This document shows, in pieces, positions 1 to 9,691 of a stretch of 64,000 bases of DNA. Every line of letters starts with the position of its first letter. The first letter of the stretch is position 1. The position numbers and the translations under genes are program-made. The stretch is from Rotaria macrura (Eukaryota > Rotifera > Eurotatoria > Philodinida > Philodinidae): the NCBI GenBank assembly GCA_900239685.1, contig OENT01000831.1:1-64000 (forward strand), read 5' to 3'. The notes under the pieces were generated by a model, which worked only from the letters and a program-made list of their open reading frames with translations, ran no database searches and was not told the origin of the DNA.

Positions 1-113
1 GGGTGTCCCCCGCCCCGCCTCGCCCCGCCCCCTCACGAAAAATTGCTCCCCGCCCCGCCCCGTTTCACCTAAAATGCTCCCCGCCCCGATTCCCCGCCCC
101 GTTTCGGTCTCTG
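1..113. repeat. GC-rich C-run/G-run tract, possible hAT-type transposon end
   Basis: The first 113 bases are built from irregular repeats of CCCCGCCCCG separated by short AT-rich spacers (CACGAAAAATTGCT, GTTTCACCTAAAATGCT, GATT). This is completely unlike the roughly 70% AT DNA that follows. The window opens with GGGTGTC and then the C-rich blocks. A terminal GGG(T)GTC followed by clustered CCCGCCCC subterminal motifs is a known look of hAT-superfamily transposon ends, so an element lying to either side is possible. The complementary strand is a run of GGGGCGGGG and could form G-quadruplexes. No partner end or target duplication is visible because the window starts here. Confidence 0.5.
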
Positions 114-1680
114 GTATGAGCCAATGTAATAAACCAATAATAGTTTTTTTTTGTTCGATCATTTTCACTACGAATTTTTGCTTTGTTCATGGGTTTTGTA
201 CCACTCAATTTCAATAGTTCAATTCAAATTTATAAAATTCGAATGAATTTCATTCCCAGAAGTCACAATAAATTGAAAAGTCAATTACAAATTTTGAAGC
301 ATACCGTTGTTGGTGCTGTAAGTCAGGTTTTTGTGATTTTATCAATATGAGACGCTAACGATTACTGCAGTGATTTCATTGTGAAAAATCGAGAACGAGA
401 AGAAGGAGAATGTATTTTTAGTGTCACAGTAAGTGTCAAGCTCAAAATATTTTCAAGATATATAACGGGAGGTGCATGACAAATGGGACAACATCATTTT
501 CATTTTTTTAGTTAGGAGCGAGAACATAGTCGGAAGACTTTGATTTAATATCATTTGATAGACAATTTTGTCCCCTACAAAACTCTCTACTTTGGTTCTT
601 CCATAAATATTTTTTTGTTGGTGCAAAAATAAAAAGGTGATCGTCCATTTAACCGTACAACCACAGTTTCTGATTTTCTGCAGGCATCTTTCGGTTTTTG
701 AAAGGCTTCGCTCATCATACCCGCTACTTAAAGTAAAGTATTTGGCACGAATCAATCAGGAATTTCGTGCTTTATGGTTCCACGAGTTTTTCAAGAGCTC
801 TAGTAGTTTCTCAGCAAAAACGGCTTCGCAATGACCAATAGTTTTGGGTGTACTCTGGAAAAGAAACGGCAGAATGGTTCCAAAAACAAATTATTGTTAT
901 GGCGTTGAGTGTAGAACTAAATTCTGAATAAAATGGTGTGATTTTTATATTGATTGGTGAAAACATTTAGATTATTTCGAATAAAAACAGAAAAATATCA
1001 TAAGTCTGTCAGACAAAGGGTTTTTTAAATGTTTTTACATTCTTTACTTCAAAACTATTACTTCTCAATATTTTCTCAGTAACTTTGAAACATGGGTTTA
1101 ATGATCCAGAATTTTCCAGACAATGTTGTGTTATATTTTGAATTTTAGCAGAACATTTATTTTAAATATTTCATAAGTTTTTCGTTCTTTTGACTGTCAC
1201 ACTTGGAAAATTGAGCAGATGTATATCTTTTAAATTTTTCGCTGACAATGAAAACTTATTTGAAAAAGTACAGTAGACAGTTTTGCAGAGCAAAACCCTC
1301 AATAAAACAATTTGCGATTTAATCTCAAGCAGCTTCATTCTTTATTTGTTATCAAAATGGTATTCATGTTAAATTTCTAATGAAAACCTGAACACAGACC
1401 CGTTTTCGTTACAATTTCAATGTCGATATGATACTTAATCACGTGATAATCACTTACCATCGTCGCCTAGAAATCCGTCGTCTGCAACTGAACGTTCAGT
1501 GGATATAACCGTTCGTTGCCTAGAACGTCCACATCAACGGCGTCTGTTGACACATAAGTTTAATTGATAGGCGTGTACTAAACATGTTGCGTTAGTTCCC
1601 ATTGATTCTTTTCTAGCTGTAAAAATTATTGTTCGCTTTTAGAATTTCAAAGAAAGACAACGATACTAATCGCAATAAAT

Positions 1681-1781
1681 CGATGTCGATTTTCATAGCG
1701 TTGAGGTTTTCTGTGAGTGTACTTGTTGTATATGGAATTGTAAGTGTGCTTACAAATGCTACATCTACGACAACCAGAGGT
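1681..1781 (+). CDS. possible signal-peptide exon, unsupported
   Basis: An ATG at 1681 opens a frame that begins with a hydrophobic stretch of about 20 residues, typical of a secretory signal (MSIFIALRFSVSVLVVYGIV). It continues with a Thr-rich end up to a good 5' splice consensus (CAGAG|GTAAGC at 1781/1782). I could not find a convincing downstream exon. Joining to an acceptor near 1922 gives a stop after only a few residues. Hydrophobic random frames are common in AT-rich DNA, so this may be chance. Confidence 0.15.
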
Positions 1782-2868
1782 AAGCTAATATTTCAATTAA
1801 ACACAGAAACATTGAATACAACTAGGAAGAGCTTTTTATCTAAAATTCATCGTCTTCGTTTCTATCATGTTCATTGATTCGTCCATGTACAAGCATATTA
1901 ACTTTTAAAAAGTTCACCACAGGCTGGCACGTTATTGACTTTTGAAGGAGAATTTTATTTTTGAATCAAAACTTCTTCGACGAATGAAGCCATCAATTAA
2001 GAGCCTGATACGATTAGAAAGTAGATATTGACTGCAGCGATTGTTTTCCTTAATGTGAATATTCTAGAAAGTGTTTGATTACTGCCGCCACCATTTGCAT
2101 CTGAATAAGATGAAGAATTCATCGTAGCTACAGTTTTACAAGCTTACTCTCCTGGCCGAAACTGGAAAATAAATCGATTGTAGTTGTGTTAATGTTGTTA
2201 AATTTGGATGGATGATTTTACATGTGATTGTCCTAGGTCCAATGGTAGGAATCAGTTTGGCAAAGCCAATATTTCAACGGCAACTATCAGTACTAGTAGG
2301 GTGATCATCCTCTTAAAAATCGGCCTGATGAAAAACTCTAACAGGGTTACAGATTCTTTTGCTTTCTTAAATTCTCTAACAATTTTGTGCAAATGATTTT
2401 CTGAAGTTTCAGAAAGCCTTATAATCATTATCGAGCTGATCAATATCAAAACTCAATATGGGACCTCACAAACAATGACGGCTAACACACATTTCGATAC
2501 CATGTGATGTGTTATTGAACTACTCTTACGACACACATCGTGATTTCTATAGTGTTGCAATACAACTTAGCAATTTGATGAGATCAGTTTGAAGAATTTA
2601 AGCAAGACACAAAAATGAATATTCGGCTTTGATTGTTGCATGTAATTTACCATTCGGATAAAATCTATCGGTAGAATATAAGAGAATAAGTCCCGATTGA
2701 TTTTTCATTCTTAAATTTGAATAAAATAAACGGAATAGGAGAATATAAAAATGGTCTAGAGTAATCATTGCAATAATTGAATCAGATCGGATTCAATAGG
2801 GTTTTTGTAAAAATCGTTGAAATCATACTGGAATCCAGAGCATGGAATAACATTCGAATCTTTAACTA

Positions 2869-3442
2869 TTGCATGTGGTAGTATTCTATTGTATGAGTAC
2901 AACGGAATCTTACGCGAGCTATGAACGAACCTCTATTAAGGATGTGAGTGTGCATGTCGATACTGTTCTGTGTGTGACTCTTGAGAAACAATGTAATTTA
3001 TTCATTCAATTATCGGAGAAAGTAAAACTACTTGAATGGAAATTCTCCATTTATACAAATACGACAATGGATCTCTTCATTTGACTCGAACGGATAACTA
3101 TTAAACGTGTCAGTTATACTTTCCATTTCTGTTTTTCTTACACTCAAAATGATTTTGTCTGTCCTGATAAAAGGACAAGAAAATCGACAATACGAAACAG
3201 ATCTCATTGGATTCACAACATTGAGTAAAGGGTACACCGCATCCAACTCCACTGCTTTTTCGAATCGCTTCTGTTCGTCGAAGACGGTATGGCTGATCAC
3301 ACTGAAATTTGTACCACAGATAGAAGACAAAAAATAATAAGATACATGTTCGAGGTAAATAAGTTGGACAAGTTTTTTTTTTAAGGTTTACCATAGATGT
3401 GCATCTTAGCGTATTACGAAAGTCCTGAAATGATATCCTCAT
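2869..3442. other. ORF-dense patch, possible decayed gene
   Basis: Between about 2870 and 3440, four frames on both strands stay open for 70-110 codons, and the base composition is less AT-biased than the surroundings. One minus-strand frame (stop at 3110-3112) has a Cys-rich segment with a CC doublet. The overlapping minus-strand frame (stop at 3028-3030) also reads as ordinary protein. None matches a family I recognise, and no splice-consistent gene model came out. Read as a remnant of a coding or transposon sequence, or chance. Confidence 0.2.
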
Positions 3443-4324
3443 CAGAGCTTTGGCTAAGCTTTTCCAAAATCTTAGTTTCTCATGTCACAAGCGCCTACAA
3501 CTGTACCCTTAGTGTGAAAAGTCAAGTTTGAGACTAATACTAAAAAAAATTTGGAGAGTTGTACTATGATTGAAATATAGAAATTTTCGTTCAACAAAAT
3601 GAAATAATCAATCTAAGGAATTTTTTAGATTGAAGTTATTCAAATGTAGATCGAAACAGAAATGTCGAATGTATTTGTAAATGACAAGAGCAAAAAAATG
3701 ATGCTTTTTTTTCATTTTAGGTTTACTTGAAAATATCAATGCTTTATTGTTGTCATCAAAAAAAAAACGTATCGAATCACTGATTCTAGAATAATGCAAA
3801 AATATATATAGAACATATTTCAATTCAACATACGAAAAATATTAGTAATAAATATTGACCTAGTTTCATTGGTAAACATGTGCAGATCAGTTTAAAACTT
3901 GCTTACTATATCGAACCAACGATATAGTTCTGATGCATACATGAATATATAATAATATGACCTTGCTAAAAATAGAGACAACGAATAATTTATGCTCTAG
4001 TCAATGATTATTGATGGAATTGTACTATTTTTCGATGAGTAAAAGTTCATCAACGTATATCCAAGTAACAGTTAAACTTAGTGTTATATTTTTGGTATTC
4101 AGATATAGTATGCATTGTCGTTATTGGAATAATTTCTATCCTAAAATCGACATGTATGCGTTAAAAAATTTCTTTCTTCGCTTTTTCATTCTTCTTTCTT
4201 GCATTAAGTACTTTTTTTTTCCTTTCTCTTTTAGTTATTTTTCACTACGAACAGTCTCCATCATCGTCCATGGCTTCTTTTGTTCTTGCCTATCAACGAA
4301 TTTTCATGTAATACATTGTCACGC

Positions 4325-5326
4325 ATGTCTCTTACTAAACATGGCCGTTTCATTTTAAATTATGCATGCAATTTTTTATCAGCGGTACTATTAATATATG
4401 TTTCGAAATGGCTTTTTCGTCAATATCCTATTTCAAGTTTAACATTGACTATCTACAATTGTATGTTTTCAGGATGTATTGCATGGATTATATTAAAATT
4501 TCTAAAGAATATTACATTAGATATTTCAAGATCAACAAATCGATTACAATCATTAATGCGTTTATTACTTTTATCAGGATCATTTTCAGGCTTCATAACA
4601 TTTAGTAATTTATCATTACAATATAATACCATAGGTACATATCAATTAATTAAATTACAAGTTCCACCAACTTTAATGTTAATCGAATGGATTCAATTAA
4701 AATTGAAAATAAATTCTTCAATAATAACTCGGGAAAAATTTTCTCGAGATTATTCTCTAACAGTTTTACTTACTTTTGGCATTATTGTTCTTGGAACATT
4801 AGTTAATACGTATTCAGATCTTTATTTTCATCCATTAGGTGTGACTTATGCTTGTATTGGTGTCGTATGTAATGCATTATATCAAACTATGGTACAAAAC
4901 GAAAAAGCATCTGCAGTATATGAACGTATGTCTTTTCTTAAGAATCAAACGATGACATCGGCTATTTTATTATTACCATGTTGGTTGTTTATTAATACAT
5001 CTTATGACTTTAATTGGCATATTTTATTTCAATGGGACGTCGTGTTTCTAGTATTTTTATGTGGTCTACTTGCATTTATTGTTAATTCAAGTGTTATATG
5101 GTGTATTAAAGATGATGCAGCTATTGGATATAACATGGTTGGACAATTAAAAACTCTACTAATTGTATTTGTCGGGTCAGCATTATTTGATGAATCATTA
5201 GCAATCAAACAAATAATTAGTATTATATTTACAACACTAGGTTGTTTCATGTATGTCTATATTACATATAGAACTAAAGAAGATCAAAAACAGCAACAAG
5301 AACAATTGTTACCAAATAATATTTAA
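4325..5326 (+). CDS. SLC35E3: SLC35E3-like nucleotide-sugar / triose-phosphate-type transporter
   Basis: A single uninterrupted exon encodes 333 residues; human SLC35E3 is slightly shorter. The ATG at 4325 gives the family-like N-terminus; the frame is open further upstream but only without an ATG. About ten hydrophobic segments span the protein. Strong family signatures are the TFSNLSLQYNTIGTYQL block at about residues 97-113, the PLGVTYACIGVV segment, the GLLAFIVNSSVIW helix, and the GYNMVGQLKT motif before the last helices. The C-terminus is a short Gln-rich cytosolic tail. SLC35E members are Golgi/ER proteins of the drug/metabolite transporter superfamily; the substrate of E3 is not established. 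The stop codon overlaps an AATAAA poly(A) signal (5325-5330), so the 3' UTR is probably very short. Unlike most genes here it has no intron in the coding region. Confidence 0.88.
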   Translation: MSLTKHGRFILNYACNFLSAVLLIYVSKWLFRQYPISSLTLTIYNCMFSGCIAWIILKFLKNITLDISRSTNRLQSLMRLLLLSGSFSGFITFSNLSLQYNTIGTYQLIKLQVPPTLMLIEWIQLKLKINSSIITREKFSRDYSLTVLLTFGIIVLGTLVNTYSDLYFHPLGVTYACIGVVCNALYQTMVQNEKASAVYERMSFLKNQTMTSAILLLPCWLFINTSYDFNWHILFQWDVVFLVFLCGLLAFIVNSSVIWCIKDDAAIGYNMVGQLKTLLIVFVGSALFDESLAIKQIISIIFTTLGCFMYVYITYRTKEDQKQQQEQLLPNNI

Positions 5327-5330
5327 TAAA
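5325..5330 (+). promoter_or_regulatory. poly(A) signal overlapping the transporter stop codon
   Basis: AATAAA whose first two bases are the last two bases of the TAA stop of the SLC35E3-like gene. This predicts cleavage only a few tens of bases after the coding end. Confidence 0.5.
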
Positions 5331-8209
5331 GATTCATAGGATGGATATGTCATTTTTGCTTTCTCAAACAATTGATAACTTTCATTTCTAATTAGGAAGA
5401 GAAATTTGTCCAACACGACACATACTTTCCTAGTTTTGTTTTGCATAGTACAACGTCATTGAAATGGATTGATACAGATAAAAAATGATAATACAAATGT
5501 TACGCTAGTTATTGTTTTTTTTTTTAAACAGCTGTGAAATATTCTTGATATTAATATGTAATCATAATAGAATGATACAGAATATTTATTCAATCAAACG
5601 ACCATTTCATCGATTCTTCAATAATTTGTTCATATTAACTTTAGAGTTTGAATCCAGGAGTGTAACTTGGCTCCCAAGGTTGGCAGTAGGTGGCACTCCG
5701 CCTCACGCCTTGGTACGCCTCTTCTTGAATCAAGAAAATAAGTATTATTCTTTGCTTTTGTTCATTAAAACGAAAAAAACCTATCTCGCACTACTGTTAA
5801 TATATGCATACGTCAATATTTATTGGTAAAATCGCTATAGAATGTTTGGAAAGAAAAAGCAGCTGTGACTTATATTTTCGTATCAATATACATATCAATC
5901 AATAGTTGGATTAAGTTGTACATCTAATCTGATATTTTCCATTTTTGCAATAGATATTCAATATATATATATTTCATTGGATTTATTCTTGAAATAAGAA
6001 AAGATGAGTTCTATTAGAATTCATCGTTCTATTACTTTCTATTTATTGTACATGAAATACATTATTCAATGTGCGTGTAGCGTCATAACATCCTATAACT
6101 GTTGCTGGAATAAACATTATGGATATGATTCATTATTGAAATTAAAATAAAATTATTTATAATGGTAAAATCTAAATGATTGTGTACGTAGAAATAAAGG
6201 ACAATGAGAAGTACCATTTTTATTTCAGAGAATATCTCAAATAAATATTTGCACAAAAAAAAAACACCCAATACACATAAAATATTGTTGATTTCAAAAC
6301 TTCAACTAAGGTTTTATGTTAACATATGTTAACCGTGTCAACGATAGTTTTTCCAACGGAAATCTTCTCTTTCTATTAGCATAGAGTGCAAAATATTTGA
6401 TGAATGACATGTCATTTTAAATTTTCTGGAAAACTTATTTGTTGAATGTCACTTTATATGTCGTACGAGATTCAAATCTTCAGAATAGAAAATTATTATC
6501 AGAAAAGTAGACTTAATAGATTATTTTAAATATATATTTATCAAGATTTGCATATTAAAATGGATCTTTGTAAACTCAATCATTCGTTCATTGTTTCATA
6601 TTTAATTACCTATTTTATTAGTTCAAATAGAGTTCTTTGTATGTGTCTAAATAGTTCAGTGAACTAAGGGTACACATAAGTTTACATTCTCAGACAATGT
6701 CATTCTGAAATAATTGTTGATTAATTGATTTTTTATCTACTTGGTAATTACAAAAATATTCGATATATTTATTTTCCTCGTCTTCAAAAAGTAAAATATA
6801 CATATTTCATGAAGTGGTTACCTGTAGATTATTGCTATTACATTCATTTTCTAACAAGAAAGTAATCTATCTGTTTTACTCACATTCATAATCGAGTAAT
6901 TAATCTACGTAGATGACATATTTTATTACCTCTGTGATTATATGAATACACTAGTCATTTAATGTTGTTCGCTAGGTAAGGTAAGGCAATGATTTGATTA
7001 TAATGTCACGATCAAAACCAGATGTAAATGTCCTATATTCTAAATTTGATAGTACGATAGTACAAATGAAAATACTCATAGGTTGCAGATGCCGACTCTG
7101 AAACATACATTTTCTTTAGAAACGAAAAAGCATTCGATCTTTGATAGCTTTTTTTTTTCTCTTATTACTGTATGGATTCATCTATTGAAATTATTATTGA
7201 TACTCGAATAGAACATTGATCCATTACTTTTAGTTGTTATTTTTTTGTTTTCAGACCGTATGAACCGAGGAGAGGAGGTTTAAAGAATGAATCATTCGTT
7301 TCACATGTATTCATAATTTCTATTGGTTGAAAAAGAATTTCATGTGTTCCTTGTTTTACCATTTTTTTTTCTTTTTAAATCAATCAAAAAAAAAAAAACA
7401 AAACATGGAATAAAAAACATCGTGAGAAGAAAAGGAGCATTTTCTTGATTCCTAATGACGCTTTGAGAGTAGAGAAATCATACTTGTTCTTATTTCAGAA
7501 AACAAAACAAACATGGAAGAATTATGAAATTTCATTCTAAATTATTATTTTAGAGATATATTTAGATTTAATTAAATAAGATTATGACATAAAAAAACAG
7601 TTCGTTTTTTTTTCTGTGCCGAATTCATCACAAACGTATTGTTAAACAAACGGTCTACAGCAATACAGATAATCGACAACAATTGCTATGAATATGAAAA
7701 AACATTGAAAAAATTAAATGAATAGTGGTAAGAAACATATTCTTTCCTTTTCATTATCAATTTTTAAATTATTGTTTTTCTTTTCAAGAACATGATTTTA
7801 TGGATCAGATGATAACAAAAGTTATAATTCAACTTATTATAATAATTAATATGTACGGATATTAATTCTAGAAAATTGTTTGATTAAATTGAATCAATGG
7901 GCGAAATAACTAGGTTATTTACTGAATGAATAATAATTCAGTAGAATGATTTTTTTTTATTTCTACACGATAAACAAGTTCAAAAGTAAATCAATTGTCA
8001 AATAAAGTTTACTTCCGAGCATGAACTTCATCGTATTGAAACAATATCTAAACTGATTGTTGTTTTCATTTAGAATGAGTTAATATAGGAAAGTACTGAT
8101 TTCACAATGAACTATTAACATTAAATCATAGAATACTGTTGATATCGATTAGTAACAGAACAAAGTTTTTTTTCTACATATGCATATTTTACTTCAGATC
8201 TATTTTTCA
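5331..8209. other. non-coding spacer with a small GC-rich island
   Basis: AT-rich DNA without a supported gene. At 5648-5722 there is a local GC-rich island containing self-complementary CCAAGG...CCTTGG and GGTGGC...GCC segments. It stands out from its flanks and may be a fragment of a mobile element; it does not fold as a tRNA on inspection. Poly(A)/poly(T) runs are frequent (for example 7385-7400). The downstream end must contain the promoter of the Cys/His-repeat gene. Confidence 0.5.
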
Positions 8210-9691
8210 ATGTCTTATCAAAAAGTACAAAATTTTAAATGTCGATGTCCACTAGTACAAACAGGTACGTGCCATATTTTTACTTTTCATATGTTTTCAA
8301 TATTAATATACGTCGTTCGTTTCTCGTTATCTTGTCTTGAATACAATAGGTATATATGGCCTTAGTGAATCTCATCAGATTCCAAACATTCCGTGTGATC
8401 GTTCATCTAATGATGTTTTTCTTAATCAACATCTTCAATGGTATCATAATTTTGATAGTGTATCAGCTCGAAAATTAGTTCGTGCTATATTTAATAATAC
8501 AAGTCAAGATGAACATTTATTTAGTATATATGAACGAGTTCTTAAACAAAATATATCGGTTGAAAACTATAAATGTATGTAGAACAGATTTTAGAAAACA
8601 AAAAAACACGAATAATCGTTTCTTTTTTTTCTCCTTTCTTAAGGTAAATGTCCATTGACACAAGATGGTGTATTTGGTTTATCCGATGAACATGACATAA
8701 CAAATATGCCATGTGGTAAATGAAATAACTAGACGAAACTTTCTAATTTTTATCAAAAATATTCGTAGGACGTGCCGAAAAAGAAGTACTCTGTTTTCAA
8801 CATTTACAATTTCATCATAATTTATCATCACGTGCTGCAAAAAAGATTGTACTCGCTTTAGTATCGTATACGCCGACTGTCACTCGATTGTTTCATAATA
8901 ATGATCATATAACACAATCCAAATGTGCTGTAAGAAAATTGAAAAGTAAATGTCCACTTCTATCACGACATATCTATGGTAATAGATTTTTAATGAAAAT
9001 ATAAGTAGAAAAAGACAACAATGACAATGCCCATTCAATTTTATATTCTCTATTAGGTCTTAGTGATCAACATCATGTACCGAATATTCCCTGTGATCGT
9101 GCTGATCAACATATATTTTTATTTCATCATTTAACATATTTTCATAAATTAAATGCGAAAGCAGCAACGAAATTAATTCGTGCATTAATTATTAACAAAG
9201 ATCCATGTGAAGCATTATTTCATTCGAACGATATTATTGTTGTATCAGATCAAACGATTAATAACAGTCATTATAAAACGAAACGATCGAAAAAAATTAT
9301 TCAACAAGAAAAAAATTATTCCGATACGATTTTAGATTTTTCTACACATGTATGAGAATAAAAAAAAACAAAAGAAAAGATTTCTAAAGAGAATTTTCGT
9401 TTCTATTATATTTATAGTATCAAAGTCTTCTTAATGCCATTAATACTTCGATTAATAAAACAACAGATGAAAGTAAGAAATAATTAATTTGATGATGATG
9501 AATTTTGTTTAACGTAAATCTATATGTTTTATATAGATGTAGATAATAGTATGATGCCACTCGATTGTAGTAAATCAAATCAACAATCATATCAAGTAAG
9601 TTCATGTTTTAATATTATTTATACATCGTTTGTGAACAATAATATGTTTTCTTGTTCGGATACTAAACTATACTATACATATGATGAGTGA
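8210..9691 (+). CDS. unrecognised protein with three C-x20-C-x11-H-x4-H zinc-finger-like repeats
   Basis: Proposed exons: 8210-8264, 8350-8574, 8644-8715, 8769-8978, 9057-9349, 9418-9472, 9537-9691. All introns have GT...AG ends and keep phase, giving about 354 residues. An earlier stop at 9353-9355, if the fifth intron is not real, gives 286 residues. The protein has three copies of one domain of about 60 residues. Each begins with CPL, then Y/F-GLS-x2-H-x-I-x-N-I/M-PC-G/D-R, an HL-x3-H pair, and a helix rich in A/K/L. The spacing Cys-x20-Cys-x11-His-x4-His is identical in all three, which points to metal binding like a long-loop C2H2 finger. The tail is Asn/Ser/Lys-rich. No signal peptide or membrane segment is seen. 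I do not recognise the family. A nucleic-acid or protein-binding role is only a guess from the Cys/His pattern. Confidence 0.65.

Larger units (their letters stand above)
114..4324. other. gene-poor spacer
   Basis: AT-rich DNA with no gene I can defend. Two sub-regions are described separately: a possible signal-peptide exon at 1681-1781, and an ORF-dense patch at 2869-3442. The remainder has only short random open frames, stop-rich in all frames, and no recognisable RNA gene. It lies upstream of the transporter gene and should include its promoter and 5' UTR. A run of T/C-rich sequence at 4163-4235 followed by TTTTAG could be a 3' splice site for a 5' UTR exon. Confidence 0.5.

Noticed and set aside
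3110..3442. Minus-strand Cys-rich frame (CC doublet) that recalls small disulfide-rich peptides
   Set aside because: No signal peptide directly upstream, no splice-consistent model, and several other frames in the same patch are equally open. The Cys pattern alone is not enough to name a family.
5640..5730. GC-rich island tested by eye as a tRNA gene
   Set aside because: No acceptor stem, no anticodon arm and no TTCGA-type T-loop in the right positions. No tRNA was found anywhere in the window by inspection.
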